Shown in pieces: positions 43,175 through 51,891 of a DNA stretch of 64,000 nt; the stretch's first letter is position 1; each line of letters begins with the position of its first letter. Location of the stretch: positions 62,001-126,000 of the forward strand of contig CH672375.1 of the NCBI GenBank assembly GCA_000153385.1, written 5' to 3'. Below the pieces are notes generated by a model, which saw nothing but the letters and a program-made list of their open reading frames with translations, searched no databases and had not been told where the DNA came from. The position numbers and the translations under genes are program-made. Source of the DNA: Flavobacteria bacterium BBFL7. GTDB lineage: Bacteria > Bacteroidota > Bacteroidia > Flavobacteriales > Flavobacteriaceae.

Positions 43175-45097
43175 TTATCTCACAATTAATTTTCTAGTAC
43201 TTGCTGTGATACCATTACCTACACGAACAAGATAAATACCAGAATTTAAGTCAGCCGTAGAAATACGTTGCTCAAATATACCATTGTTGTCAAATGATCG
43301 AGACATTACCTCTTGTCCTAAAACATCATAAATATCAACATTAATCTTATCACCAGATAGCTGATTATTGAAAGCAACGGTAAAGTGTTCTGTTGCTGGA
43401 TTTGGGAAAATACTGAAGTTATCTAATTGATCTTCTTTGTTAGAGAAAGTTGCTGGGTCAGCACCAGTTATAATTAAAGAAAAAGCTTGAGGAGCAAAGA
43501 ATAAATTTCCTTTATGTGTTACAGTGATTGTGTATGTTCCAGAAGCATTATCAATTTCAATTTTTTCATAATTATCAACGTTATTAGGAGCAATATTAGT
43601 AGCAGCTGCAGCTGGTGATGCAGGGTCTAAACTCCAAGGATAATATGTATTCCCTGAACCATCAGTTACTACTAGATCTAAGTCATTTGTAATTGCAGGA
43701 CGTGTCGGATCTTCGGTTGATATATCAGAATTTGGGAATGGCTGTAGAGACCTGAAATCAGTCCAAGATATAGATATTGTTAATTTATTACCACCAGTAA
43801 CTGAAAATGTAGACTTAGTATAAGTTGCTGAGTTGGCTAAAGATAACTCCTCAATTGAAGAAGTATTTCCATCATCTTGAATCGCTAATGCTGCAGCTTC
43901 TGTATCTAAAAGTCCCCATCCAAATTGATAATCTGGACCATCTGCACTACCAGCTTCTTTCACAGTGTGAAGAGCTAGGCCTTTTACCGTTGCAGATTTC
44001 ATATACTGAGAATTTAGCGAATTATAATATTGTTGCAATAAAATTAATCCACCCGAAACAGCAGGAGCTGACATACTAGTTCCACTTATAGTTGCATAAC
44101 CAGAATTACCTAGATTATAATAAGATGAATACATATTTACTCCTTTAGTTGTGATATCTGGTTTTACACGACCATCATCTGCAGGTCCCCATGAACTAAA
44201 ACTAGACATTGGTACAGATATAGGACCAGTGTAATTTGGGTTTCCAACCGCCGCACCTACAATCAATGCATTTTTAGATAATTTATCACCCGTTAAAAGA
44301 TCATAACCATTATCCATGGTATTAATACCAGTATTTCTGGAATTCCCAGCAGACAATACAGGTAAGTAGTAAGGTGCGTTAAAAGTAATGTTATCAACTG
44401 CTGCAGCTTCAGTTCCATAACGACCCAAAAACACACGATTGACATTTGCAGCTGGAATTCCATAACTATGGTTAGAAATAAGCATACCATTGCTGGCTTC
44501 AGAGGTCATTTCTGAAGTATCATTGCTAAAATTATAAAATTTTGCAGTTGCTTGAGGAGCAATACCTATGGCATTATTATCAGGGCCATTTGCCACAATA
44601 GTACCTGTAACGTGAGTAGCATGGTCATCGTCGTCTGGATCTCCAGAGGAAACTGGAGCTTCTCCTGCAACCACACGACCTATCAATGCTTCATGAGTTT
44701 GTAGCACTCTAGCTCCATCCCATACACCAACTTCCATGTTTTGACCTTCAATATTAATTCCCAAAGAGCCACCATTCCATAATTCATTTGCACCTTGCAT
44801 TAATCCAGCAATACGATTATCAGTGGACATATAAATAGGTTCATTATCAATAACATCATAAAGTGCACCTGAAGAACCATCTTCAAATTTCTTGCGTAAA
44901 GGCCATCCGTTTTCCTGGGCAAGACGAGTAGCTCGTTCTATTCTTATTTCATATTCTTGTTGAAACTCAATTCTTAGCTCTTCTAATTTTGCTTGATTAT
45001 AATCTTTTGTAATTTGTGCACGCTCTTCAGCAGTTTGTCCAAAAGAAAGACCTGAACTAAGCAAAGCTAATCCAAGAATAAGTGTAGTCTTTTTCAT
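43175..45097 (-). CDS. Subtilisin-like serine protease with T9SS sorting domain
   Basis: A 640-residue exported S8 peptidase. A signal peptide (1-20) is followed by a helical prodomain. The triad is Asp127 in VGVWDGAR, His159 in DDDHATHVTGT and Ser341 in SGTSMSAPAVSGG. A beta-sandwich region with NDLDLVVTDGSGNTYYPWSL resembles a pre-peptidase or P-like domain. The end (FSIFPNPATEHFTVAF to SGIYLVRVGNG) is a type IX secretion C-terminal domain. It should be exported to the surface and degrade protein outside the cell. It is divergent from dnaN and has its own terminator. Confidence 0.92.
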   Translation of the reverse strand: MKKTTLILGLALLSSGLSFGQTAEERAQITKDYNQAKLEELRIEFQQEYEIRIERATRLAQENGWPLRKKFEDGSSGALYDVIDNEPIYMSTDNRIAGLMQGANELWNGGSLGINIEGQNMEVGVWDGARVLQTHEALIGRVVAGEAPVSSGDPDDDDHATHVTGTIVANGPDNNAIGIAPQATAKFYNFSNDTSEMTSEASNGMLISNHSYGIPAANVNRVFLGRYGTEAAAVDNITFNAPYYLPVLSAGNSRNTGINTMDNGYDLLTGDKLSKNALIVGAAVGNPNYTGPISVPMSSFSSWGPADDGRVKPDITTKGVNMYSSYYNLGNSGYATISGTSMSAPAVSGGLILLQQYYNSLNSQYMKSATVKGLALHTVKEAGSADGPDYQFGWGLLDTEAAALAIQDDGNTSSIEELSLANSATYTKSTFSVTGGNKLTISISWTDFRSLQPFPNSDISTEDPTRPAITNDLDLVVTDGSGNTYYPWSLDPASPAAAATNIAPNNVDNYEKIEIDNASGTYTITVTHKGNLFFAPQAFSLIITGADPATFSNKEDQLDNFSIFPNPATEHFTVAFNNQLSGDKINVDIYDVLGQEVMSRSFDNNGIFEQRISTADLNSGIYLVRVGNGITASTRKLIVR

Positions 45098-45160
45098 GTT
45101 TTTATTTATAAATAGGGTTCTTTTGTTAATAAGTATCTTTCAGCTTTATCGATATTCAAA

Positions 45161-45168
45161 TATCTTTG
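45161..45168 (+). promoter_or_regulatory. -7 box upstream of dnaN
   Basis: TATCTTTG followed by CA matches TAnnTTTGca exactly. It lies 114 bp before the dnaN ATG and there is no other gene in that direction. A -33 TTG is not evident at the usual distance. Confidence 0.45.
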
Positions 45169-45282
45169 CAGAATTACTGTATTAGAGTCGAAAAATACGT
45201 AAAAAAATTACAATTGGTTTGCATTTAACTAATTCTAATGACACAAATAAGCTATAATAGTATCACAAAAGCATAACACAAT

Positions 45283-46398
45283 ATGAAATTTATTGTCTCA
45301 AGTTCTTATTTACAGAAACACCTTCAAATGTTAGGTGGCGTTATTAATAGTAATAACACTCTACCTATATTAGATAACTTCTTATTGGAGTTAAATGGTA
45401 AAGAGCTTAAAGTATCTGCATCTGACATGGAAACAACCATGCTAACTGCTCTAGAAGTTGAAAGTGAAGATGATGGTAGCATTGCAATTCCTGCAAAATT
45501 ATTACTAGATACCTTAAAAACATTTCCTGAACAACCTCTTACCTTCAGTGCAGATAACGGTATCATGACAGTAAGCCATGATAAAGGTAGCTCTGAAATA
45601 GCTTGTGCAAATGGTGAAGAATTCCCAAAAGCTGTTAGCCTTACAGATCCTAGTAGCACGTCCATTTTAGGTGACACACTTGCAACAGCTATTAACAAAA
45701 CAATATTTGCAGCTGGTAATGATGACCTAAGACCAGTAATGTCTGGAGTGTTTTTTCAATTTTCTACAGATTCCTTAACATTTGTGGCTACAGATGCTCA
45801 TAAATTAGTTAGATATCGTAGAGAAGATCTTGCAGCAAGTGAAACTGCCGAGTTCATCATGCCTAAAAAACCACTAAACCTTTTGAAATCGATGCTTCAA
45901 GGTAGCGAAACAGAGGTTTTAATTGAATATAATGAGAGTAACGCTCAATTTACATTTGACTCTACTAGCATCATTTGTCGTCTAATAGATGGAAAATACC
46001 CTAACTATGAAGCCGTTATTCCAAAGGAAAATCCTAATAAATTAGTGATTGCTAGAAATCAATTCTTAAACTCTGTGAGACGTGTTAGTATTTTCTCTAA
46101 TAAAACAACACACCAAATCAGACTTAAAATGGCTGGTGCAGAATTAAACATTTCTGCAGAAGATATAGATTACAGTAACAAAGCAGATGAAAGACTTACT
46201 TGTGATTATCAAGGTGATGATATGCAAATAGGTTTTAACAGTAGATTTTTAATTGAAATGCTGAATAACTTAAATTGTGATGATGTTTCTTTAGAGATGT
46301 CCATGCCTAATAGAGCTGGGATTTTAACTCCAGTAGATGGACTAGATGAAGGTGAGCACGTTACCATGCTTGTAATGCCTGTAATGCTTAATCAATAA
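45283..46398 (+). CDS. dnaN: DNA polymerase III beta subunit (sliding clamp)
   Basis: A 371-residue sliding clamp that tethers DNA polymerase III to DNA as a dimer ring. The opening MKFIVSSSYLQKHLQMLGGV, VMSGVFFQF and CRLIDGKYPNYEAVIP, and the closing EGEHVTMLVMPVMLNQ, are typical. Three clamp domains of about 120 residues are expected. dnaA and recF are not adjacent, so this is not a classical origin cluster. It ends at a strong bidirectional terminator. Confidence 0.96.
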   Translation: MKFIVSSSYLQKHLQMLGGVINSNNTLPILDNFLLELNGKELKVSASDMETTMLTALEVESEDDGSIAIPAKLLLDTLKTFPEQPLTFSADNGIMTVSHDKGSSEIACANGEEFPKAVSLTDPSSTSILGDTLATAINKTIFAAGNDDLRPVMSGVFFQFSTDSLTFVATDAHKLVRYRREDLAASETAEFIMPKKPLNLLKSMLQGSETEVLIEYNESNAQFTFDSTSIICRLIDGKYPNYEAVIPKENPNKLVIARNQFLNSVRRVSIFSNKTTHQIRLKMAGAELNISAEDIDYSNKADERLTCDYQGDDMQIGFNSRFLIEMLNNLNCDDVSLEMSMPNRAGILTPVDGLDEGEHVTMLVMPVMLNQ

Positions 46399-46417
46399 TA
46401 AATACTTTTATAGATAT

Positions 46418-46446
46418 AAAAAAGGCTCGCATAGCGAGCCTTTTTT
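46418..46446. terminator. Bidirectional terminator after dnaN
   Basis: GGCTCGC (46424-46430) and GCGAGCC (46434-46440) with a 3-base loop, an A-run on the left and a T-run on the right. It serves dnaN and the convergent DJ-1 gene. Confidence 0.93.
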
Positions 46447-46464
46447 ATTATACAAATATTAAAA

Positions 46465-47013
46465 TTATGCATGCTGTTCTTCATGCTTTCCTTCTTTCAC
46501 TTCCTCAACAAGCTTTGCATTAAAAGCTGCTAAATCGTCTGGCGTTCGACTAGTTGTAAAACCTTCATCTACGACAACTTCTTCATCCACCCAATGACCA
46601 CCTGCATTTTCAACATCTTTCTTTAAAGATGGATAAGACGTTAATTTACGACCATTGACAACATCTGCATCAATTAATGGCTGGATACCGTGACATATAG
46701 CACTTACAGGCTTTTGTTGCTTAAAAAAGTCTTTAATAAAATCAATAGATTTTTCATCTTGTCTTAATTGATCTGGATTTAAAACTCCACCTGGTAACAT
46801 TAAAGAATTATAATCACTCGCAGACACATCGGACACTGCATAATCTACTTCATAAGTCTGTGACCAATTTCCGCCATTCCAGGCTTTGATAGAATCTCCT
46901 GTAGGACTAATAATATGCACAGTCGCACCAGCGTCTTCTAAAGCTTTCTTAGGGCTAGTTAATTCTATTTCTTCAAATCCGTTTGTGGCTAATATGGCTA
47001 CTTTCTTTTTCAT
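46465..47013 (-). CDS. DJ-1/PfpI-family protein
   Basis: A 182-residue type 1 glutamine-amidotransferase-like protein of the DJ-1/PfpI/YhbO group. I use the ATG at 47013 (MKKKVAILATNGFEEIEL); the longer frame has no matching N-terminus. The nucleophile elbow is SAICHGIQPL and the acidic residue before it is in GFEEIEL. Members are stress proteins, proposed to act as deglycases or small-molecule hydratases, though activity is debated. It is cytosolic, ends at the dnaN terminator, and is a single gene. Confidence 0.88.
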   Translation of the reverse strand: MKKKVAILATNGFEEIELTSPKKALEDAGATVHIISPTGDSIKAWNGGNWSQTYEVDYAVSDVSASDYNSLMLPGGVLNPDQLRQDEKSIDFIKDFFKQQKPVSAICHGIQPLIDADVVNGRKLTSYPSLKKDVENAGGHWVDEEVVVDEGFTTSRTPDDLAAFNAKLVEEVKEGKHEEQHA

Positions 47014-47071
47014 GGTATATATTGTTTTTGATTCGTTACAAAAGTGCAATAGTCCCATGGCTTTATATAAT

Positions 47072-47104
47072 AAGAGCCTGCTAAGGTTTACTTAGCAGGC
47101 TCTT
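47072..47104 (-). terminator. Strong stem-loop downstream of the DinB gene
   Basis: A perfect 14-bp stem, AAGAGCCTGCTAAG (47072-47085) with CTTAGCAGGCTCTT (47091-47104) and a 5-base loop. On the minus strand it is followed by TTATTATAT, a weak U-tract. Confidence 0.75.
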
Positions 47105-47127
47105 AAAAAATGTCATTTTATCTAAAA

Positions 47128-47646
47128 TTAACTTAAATAACGTTCCTTAATTACATTTTCATGATGTTTATTGTGTCCAGCTATTAAAAACGGAATAACT
47201 CTTACACTCATCGCTTGATCACTTGCCATACCTTTAATTAACAGCTGATCTACGGTTATAGACTTAAATAAGTCAATAGTAGCATTTCTTGTTACCTTAA
47301 AGGAGTTTATGAAGTCCGCTTTCGCGAAAGCGTAATGACTATAATTTCTTGCAAATATGTCCTGATCAAAACCAGGTAATGCCGTCAGATCACCTCTCAT
47401 GAATCGTAGAGCTCTATATGCAAATACACGTTCTGTGTCGATATTATGCATTAAAACTTCTGCAATACTCCACTTTCCCATTTGATATGAGGTATCAAAA
47501 GGTTGTTCTATAGAATTGACAAATTGCAAGGTTTCTTCTAAACTAGTCTGAAGAATCGTATCGATAGATGCTGTAGCAGGTACTAAGTTAAGATAATGGT
47601 CATAATAGTTATGATATTCATCTGGTAAAATGTCCTTACGAGTCAT
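47128..47646 (-). CDS. DinB-family protein
   Basis: A 172-residue four-helix-bundle protein of the DinB/YfiT superfamily, with SIAEVLMHNIDTERVFAYRALRFM and the closing HNKHHENVIKERYL carrying the usual metal-binding histidines. Relatives are thiol-dependent transferases or unknown. Palindrome copy 10 is in frame and encodes YAFAKADF. Only 3 bp separate it from the upstream Lrp gene, so they are probably co-transcribed. Confidence 0.8.
   Translation of the reverse strand: MTRKDILPDEYHNYYDHYLNLVPATASIDTILQTSLEETLQFVNSIEQPFDTSYQMGKWSIAEVLMHNIDTERVFAYRALRFMRGDLTALPGFDQDIFARNYSHYAFAKADFINSFKVTRNATIDLFKSITVDQLLIKGMASDQAMSVRVIPFLIAGHNKHHENVIKERYLS
47317..47332. repeat. 16-bp palindrome, copy 10 (inside the DinB gene)
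   Basis: A perfect CGCTTTCGCGAAAGCG in frame, read as A-F-A-K-A. Confidence 0.97.
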
Positions 47647-47649
47647 TAC

Positions 47650-48123
47650 TTATAGATCTTGAAAAACCTTATGAAGTAAACGCTTCTTATCATTTATACT
47701 TTCCTCTAAAGAAATCATCGTTTCTGTACGACTTACACCTTCAATATCATCTAAAGTGAAAATTATCCTTTTAGCATGGGTAGTATCTTGGGCTCTAATT
47801 TTACAGAAAATATTAAATTTTCCAGTAGTTATATGCGCTACAGTTACAAATGGTATTTCTTTAATGCGACTAATCACAAATTGAGTTTGTGATGTTTTTT
47901 CTAAATATACACCGATGTAAGCGATAAAGGTATATCCTAATTGTTCATAATCCACGGTTAATGACGATCCTTTAATAATACCGCTCTCTTCCATTTTCTT
48001 AACACGCACATGCACTGTTCCAGCAGAGATATTAAGTCGTTTTGCTATATCTGTAAAAGGTGTTCTCGTGTTCTCTATTAATACATCAAGTATTTGCTTA
48101 TCTATATCGTCAATTCTTGCCAT
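47650..48123 (-). CDS. Lrp/AsnC-family transcription regulator
   Basis: A 157-residue regulator. The N-terminal winged helix-turn-helix (about 5-65) contains DIAKRLNISAGTVHVRVKKM, and the C-terminal RAM effector-binding domain (about 70-150) contains HITTGKFNIFCKIRAQDT. Such proteins bind DNA and respond to amino acids. Its own promoter region, 80 bp upstream, is the likely autoregulatory site, but I see no clear operator. It is followed by the DinB gene after 3 bp. Confidence 0.9.
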   Translation of the reverse strand: MARIDDIDKQILDVLIENTRTPFTDIAKRLNISAGTVHVRVKKMEESGIIKGSSLTVDYEQLGYTFIAYIGVYLEKTSQTQFVISRIKEIPFVTVAHITTGKFNIFCKIRAQDTTHAKRIIFTLDDIEGVSRTETMISLEESINDKKRLLHKVFQDL

Positions 48124-48202
48124 TTCATTATTTTATGAATTATTTACAAAAAAACACAAAAACTGAGATAAACCCGAATAAAAAGTCAGTTTTATCAAAT
48201 TA

Positions 48203-49297
48203 TTAATAGAAAATTTGAATATCTAGACTATTACTAACAAACTTCTGTCCTTTAGTAATTTCAAAATCGATGATGGCATCAGTCAAATTCATGTCGATAA
48301 CCCTAAGAGCATTCTTTACATCCCTATCATTAATACCTATAAGAAATGGTACAAAATAAAGAATATCATTTTCTAACACCTCTCTATACATAATTGATAA
48401 ATCAACAGTATGATTTGCTGATGGAACATTTTTAATAAGAACATCGCAAAAATTAGTCTCTATGGTGGTAATAGCATGATAGTCCTCAACCACTTTTTTA
48501 TGATCAAAGTCCATATCTAACGCAATCAACTCGACGGCACATTTCAAAGATTTGAATATTGAGTTTACTGTATCAGTACGATAGTAATCAGCATTTGCCT
48601 GTCCAGCTTCAAAAAGAACAGTAGGAACACCTAAAGATTGGAATGTATCACCAACACAATTTGCATTAAAAGCGTCACCATATCGCCCGATACATCCGTT
48701 AGTATCATCCTTAATATGTTGTGTAATATGATTGATAAGATGCATAGCCTTTAAACGTGATGGAGTTATTTCACGCGATTCATCTGCAGCTGGTGACAAG
48801 AAAGAACAATGAATACCATGTAGCCCATCTGGAGTCCCGTAGATGGTTCTTTGATCATGCAAGTTGAAACAAAAATCAGGTTTAAATTTGTTAAATACAG
48901 AATTTAAAAGAACACTTTCTGGCTGAGAAAGATTCTGCGCATCACGATTTAAATCGACAGAATTTGCATTTTCACGTGTCCATTTCTTTAAACCATCAGG
49001 ATTTAAAACAGGAATAATATATAATGAAAGTTGATGAGTTAATTCTGAATTAAGAAACCACTCAATGAAAGGCAATAGGGATCGAGTTGTGGTAGACTCA
49101 TTACCGTGCATCTGTGACCACATCAATATTTTAATCGGACCATTACCTAATTGCAATTTATAGATGGGATTACCCAGAACAGATATTCCGATTTCATCCA
49201 TTGTATAAAAAGCCTCATTATGTTGAGCTAAAATGGTCTCTAACGAACTGATGTAATCTTCATATACAAAATAACGATGATTAAGAATAGAATGCAT
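48203..49297 (-). CDS. M14 zinc carboxypeptidase
   Basis: A 364-residue protein of the M14 carboxypeptidase family. The zinc ligands are His64 and Glu67 in MHGNESTT and His147 in FNLHDQ. The catalytic Glu is likely Glu230 in VLFEAGQ, and LNPDGLKKW and VDLNRDAQ are typical substrate-site blocks. There is no signal peptide, so it should be cytosolic, unlike most secreted M14 enzymes. Its start faces the XRE gene across a 370-bp region of operator-like palindromes, so it may share that regulation. Confidence 0.88.
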   Translation of the reverse strand: MHSILNHRYFVYEDYISSLETILAQHNEAFYTMDEIGISVLGNPIYKLQLGNGPIKILMWSQMHGNESTTTRSLLPFIEWFLNSELTHQLSLYIIPVLNPDGLKKWTRENANSVDLNRDAQNLSQPESVLLNSVFNKFKPDFCFNLHDQRTIYGTPDGLHGIHCSFLSPAADESREITPSRLKAMHLINHITQHIKDDTNGCIGRYGDAFNANCVGDTFQSLGVPTVLFEAGQANADYYRTDTVNSIFKSLKCAVELIALDMDFDHKKVVEDYHAITTIETNFCDVLIKNVPSANHTVDLSIMYREVLENDILYFVPFLIGINDRDVKNALRVIDMNLTDAIIDFEITKGQKFVSNSLDIQIFY

Positions 49298-49366
49298 AAT
49301 AGTGGTGTTAAATGGGTATCAGTGTAATCATTATCAATTAAGTAATACAAATGTAACGCAACAATA

Positions 49367-49382
49367 GTTTACATATGTAAAC
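49367..49382. promoter_or_regulatory. Operator-like site 1
   Basis: GTTTACATATGTAAAC, a perfect 16-bp palindrome. Confidence 0.8.
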
Positions 49383-49391
49383 AGTTAACAA

Positions 49392-49405
49392 TTTACAATT
49401 GTAAA
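49392..49405. promoter_or_regulatory. Operator-like site 2
   Basis: TTTACAATTGTAAA, a perfect 14-bp palindrome with the same half-sites. Confidence 0.8.
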
Positions 49406-49424
49406 CAATATGCTTCTTGTAATT

Positions 49425-49440
49425 GTTTACATGTGTAATC
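49425..49440. promoter_or_regulatory. Operator-like site 3
   Basis: GTTTACATGTGTAATC, 14 of 16 bases match site 1. Confidence 0.7.
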
Positions 49441-49594
49441 AGATTACGCATCTTAAGATATATGATAACTACTTCAATAAGCTATTACTAAACATAGATA
49501 TATAATTACATATATTAAATATTGTTATTCAGGTAATTATGTTATGTTATGTTAATGAATACTTTAATTAATTATTCCGATTCTAACACAATTA

Positions 49595-49625
49595 TTGTGT
49601 ATGACCAACATATTGTTTAGATTTG
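49595..49625 (+). promoter_or_regulatory. Promoter of the XRE gene
   Basis: TTG at 49595-49597 and TAGATTTG at 49618-49625, separated by 20 bp, fit the Bacteroidota -33/-7 consensus. The -7 box is covered by operator site 4, which would fit repression. Confidence 0.6.
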
Positions 49626-49630
49626 TAAAC
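49615..49630. promoter_or_regulatory. Operator-like site 4 over the -7 box
   Basis: GTTTAGATTTGTAAAC, 14 of 16 bases match site 1, lying over the XRE -7 element. Confidence 0.7.
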
Positions 49631-49650
49631 ACTAAAACAAAGAAGTTTTT

Positions 49651-49666
49651 GTTTACAAATGTAACA
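49651..49666. promoter_or_regulatory. Operator-like site 5 next to the XRE start
   Basis: GTTTACAAATGTAACA, with matching half-sites, ending 1 bp before the XRE ATG. Confidence 0.7.
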
Positions 49667-49667
49667 C

Positions 49668-50126
49668 ATGGTTAATTCAGCTGATTTTACTAAGAGAATC
49701 CACAAAATCATGGAAAAAAATGATTTAAATGCGTCATCATTTGCAGAAGCCATACACGTAGGTCGCAGCTCTATATCACATATATTGTCAGGTAGAAATA
49801 AACCCAGCCTCGATCTAGTCATGAATATTGTAGATCAATTTCCCGAGGTAGATCTATACTGGTTATTAAATGGTAAGGGTTCTTATCCCAAAAAAGAAAT
49901 AGCAACGATTCCCATAGCTCCACCAGTGTCTCCTACTGTTAAAAAAAATGAACCTGTTGAAAGTAAGTCAGAGTCGATTGACTCTACAATCGATTCACCT
50001 GATCTGTTCTCCTCTACTATACCTAAAAATAATAAGGAGAATTCCATATCCGGAAAAGGGAAAAATATAACAAAAATAATTGTCCTTTATTCTGATGGAA
50101 GTTTTAAAGATTACTTCCCAGAATAG
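49668..50126 (+). CDS. XRE-family transcription regulator
   Basis: A 152-residue regulator. Residues 5-62 form an XRE/Cro-type helix-turn-helix with SFAEAIHVGRSSISHILSGR as the recognition part and NKPSLDLVMNIVDQFPEVDL behind it. A low-complexity Ser/Pro linker follows, and the end TKIIVLYSDGSFKDYFPE is a conserved tail in Flavobacteriia as I recall. It sits behind a promoter whose -7 box is covered by an operator-like palindrome, with another palindrome just before the ATG, so it is likely autorepressed. Confidence 0.88.
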   Translation: MVNSADFTKRIHKIMEKNDLNASSFAEAIHVGRSSISHILSGRNKPSLDLVMNIVDQFPEVDLYWLLNGKGSYPKKEIATIPIAPPVSPTVKKNEPVESKSESIDSTIDSPDLFSSTIPKNNKENSISGKGKNITKIIVLYSDGSFKDYFPE

Positions 50127-50160
50127 AAGCCTAATGCTTAAATTTGTTTAAAAATAAATC

Positions 50161-50529
50161 ATGCGCTTATTAGGACTTCTTATCCTCATTTTTATGACTA
50201 GTTCATGTTACCAAGTAGAAAGAAACTGTTCAAATTTTAGAACAGGTACTTTTACATGGGAACAAGAAAGTGGTGGCAAATTATTTAAAACGAGTTTTAC
50301 AAGAACGGAAGATTTACAAATTGAAACTTATGAAGGTGTAGTTGATAGTTCTCGAGTTGAATGGATAAATGATTGCGAATGGAGAATCATACCTATTAAT
50401 CCAAAAACAAATGCTGATAGCAGAGCATATCTTTTTAGGATTTTAAATACTACTGAAGATTCTTATACCTTTGAGTTCAAACAGTCTGGTCGTGATCAAA
50501 CTTATCAAGGCATTGCTGTAAAACAATAA
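50161..50529 (+). CDS. Short hypothetical lipoprotein
   Basis: A 122-residue lipoprotein with lipobox Cys at 16 (FMTSSCYQ). The mature part is beta-rich: NFRTGTFTWEQ, SFTRTEDLQIETYEG, INDCEWRIIPINP and SYTFEFKQSG, a lipocalin-like pattern. Homologues are sometimes labelled DNA topoisomerase IV without reason. It starts 34 bp after the XRE gene and ends 10 bp before terC, so it may belong to the terC transcript. The function is unknown. Confidence 0.7.
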   Translation: MRLLGLLILIFMTSSCYQVERNCSNFRTGTFTWEQESGGKLFKTSFTRTEDLQIETYEGVVDSSRVEWINDCEWRIIPINPKTNADSRAYLFRILNTTEDSYTFEFKQSGRDQTYQGIAVKQ

Positions 50530-50539
50530 ATTAATTATT

Positions 50540-51376
50540 ATGTTTGAAATTTTTGCAAGTGCAGATGCTTGGATCGCTTTACTTACACTTATCTTCTTAG
50601 AAATAGTACTAGGTATAGATAATATCATATTCATTTCACTAGCTGCAGATAAATTACCTAACGATCAAAGAAAGAAAGCTACTAACATAGGTCTAGCGCT
50701 TGCGATGATTTTACGTATCGCACTACTCTTTGGAATTAGCGTGCTTATTTCGTTACAGGCTCCTTGGTTTATTTTTGATTGGGGCTGGGCGCATGGATCT
50801 ATATCAGGTCAGTCTTTAATTTTGATTGCAGGTGGTATTTTTCTATTGTACAAGTCTACACAAGAAATATACGAGAAGGTTGAAGATATAGGTCATGATC
50901 ATCGCGAAGTTAAACGTAAACGTACAGCTGCGCTTTCTAAAGTTATAATGGAAATAACTATGATTAATATTGTGTTCTCTTTTGATAGTATCCTCACAGC
51001 CGTGGGAATGACAAACGGATTAAGTGATGATCCAGACGGTGCATTATTATTAATGGTAATTGCTGTTGTTGTTTCTGTAATCATCATGTTGTTATTTGCA
51101 CATCCAGTTGGAAAGTTTGTAAATAAGCATCCATCGGTACAGGTTCTAGGACTTGCCTTTTTATTATTGATTGGGTTTATGCTTATTGCTGAAGGTGCTC
51201 ATATGGCCGACCTTGTAATTCTCAACCAACATACAGGCACAATACCTAAAGGTTACTTATATTTTGCAATATTCTTCTCTATGTTTATTGAATTTTTAAA
51301 TTTCAAATTAAGAGGTAAAAATATTAAACATAAAAAGACAACAGACTTACTAGAAGAAGACGAGATTATACGATAG
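50540..51376 (+). CDS. TerC-family integral membrane protein
   Basis: A 278-residue inner membrane protein with about seven membrane segments. The TerC signatures EIVLGIDNIIFISLAADKLP (about 22-41) and FSFDSILTAVGMT are present; their Asp and Asn residues are likely metal-binding. Members are linked to tellurite resistance or manganese export, but the substrate cannot be given here. It has a C-terminal cytosolic tail (KTTDLLEEDEIIR). It is followed by a shared terminator. Confidence 0.9.
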   Translation: MFEIFASADAWIALLTLIFLEIVLGIDNIIFISLAADKLPNDQRKKATNIGLALAMILRIALLFGISVLISLQAPWFIFDWGWAHGSISGQSLILIAGGIFLLYKSTQEIYEKVEDIGHDHREVKRKRTAALSKVIMEITMINIVFSFDSILTAVGMTNGLSDDPDGALLLMVIAVVVSVIIMLLFAHPVGKFVNKHPSVQVLGLAFLLLIGFMLIAEGAHMADLVILNQHTGTIPKGYLYFAIFFSMFIEFLNFKLRGKNIKHKKTTDLLEEDEIIR

Positions 51377-51398
51377 TCTGTTTTGATTCTACAATATC

Positions 51399-51436
51399 AA
51401 AAAGCGTTATAAACATAAATGCTTATAGCGCTTTTT
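51399..51436. terminator. Terminator between terC-like and EF-hand genes
   Basis: Arms at 51399-51412 and 51423-51436 pair over 14 bp with one G-T, with an A-run on the left and a T-run on the right. Confidence 0.85.
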
Positions 51437-51451
51437 ATATTATTAAGGTTT

Positions 51452-51772
51452 TTAGCGTCCACCTCTAGTTCTTCCTCCTGGATTAGGACCTCCAGAACGT
51501 CTCTCTGGTACTGGAGCGTTTTTAAGCTCTTCTATTGATAGAAAACCATCATCATCTGTATCTATCGTATCAAAATCATTTTTAAGCGGCCCTTGCACCT
51601 CTTCTATTGATAATTTTCCATCTTTATTTGTATCCATTTGCTGGATAAGAGTTGCCGCATCAGGCTTTTCTCCATTTTTAGAAGTTGCTGTTTTTTCAGT
51701 GGTATTTGTTGAACCACAACTCGTTAATACTACAACTCCTACTGCTATTGCTACTGATTTAAGTGCTTTCAT
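51452..51772 (-). CDS. EF-hand calcium-binding lipoprotein
   Basis: I use the ATG at 51772, giving a 106-residue lipoprotein with lipobox Cys19 (VVLTSCGS). Two canonical EF-hand loops are present: DTNKDGKLSIEE (47-58) and DTDDDGFLSIEE (71-82). The C-terminus is Pro/Gly/Arg-rich (NPGGRTRGGR). It should be an outer-membrane or periplasmic calcium-binding protein. It is a single gene sharing a terminator with the terC-like gene. A longer frame starting at 51808 has no signal sequence in its first 12 residues. Confidence 0.8.
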   Translation of the reverse strand: MKALKSVAIAVGVVVLTSCGSTNTTEKTATSKNGEKPDAATLIQQMDTNKDGKLSIEEVQGPLKNDFDTIDTDDDGFLSIEELKNAPVPERRSGGPNPGGRTRGGR

Positions 51773-51863
51773 ATAAATTGGTTTTCTTATTTGACTTAAT
51801 CTATGCACAATAGTTTAGTGGTAATATAAAATAGCTCGTAGTTATAGATGGCTTTTTAAATTT

Positions 51864-51879
51864 CGCTTTCGCGAAAGCG
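51864..51879. repeat. 16-bp palindrome, copy 11 (intergenic)
   Basis: A perfect CGCTTTCGCGAAAGCG, extended to 24 bp at 51860-51883. It lies 8 bp after the stop of the YadA-head-like gene and could work as its terminator stem, although the following T-run is weak. Confidence 0.97.
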
Positions 51880-51891
51880 AAATAAATACTT

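Larger units (their letters stand above)
49298..49667. promoter_or_regulatory. Intergenic control region, M14 peptidase / XRE gene
   Basis: A 370-bp divergent intergenic region, the largest in the window, and very A+T-rich. It contains at least five sites related to GTTTACAnnTGTAAAC, listed separately, and a further half-like site TACAAATGTAAC at 49346-49357. A possible XRE promoter has TTG at 49595-49597 and TAGATTTG at 49618-49625, with 20 bp between. I see no coding potential. Confidence 0.8.
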
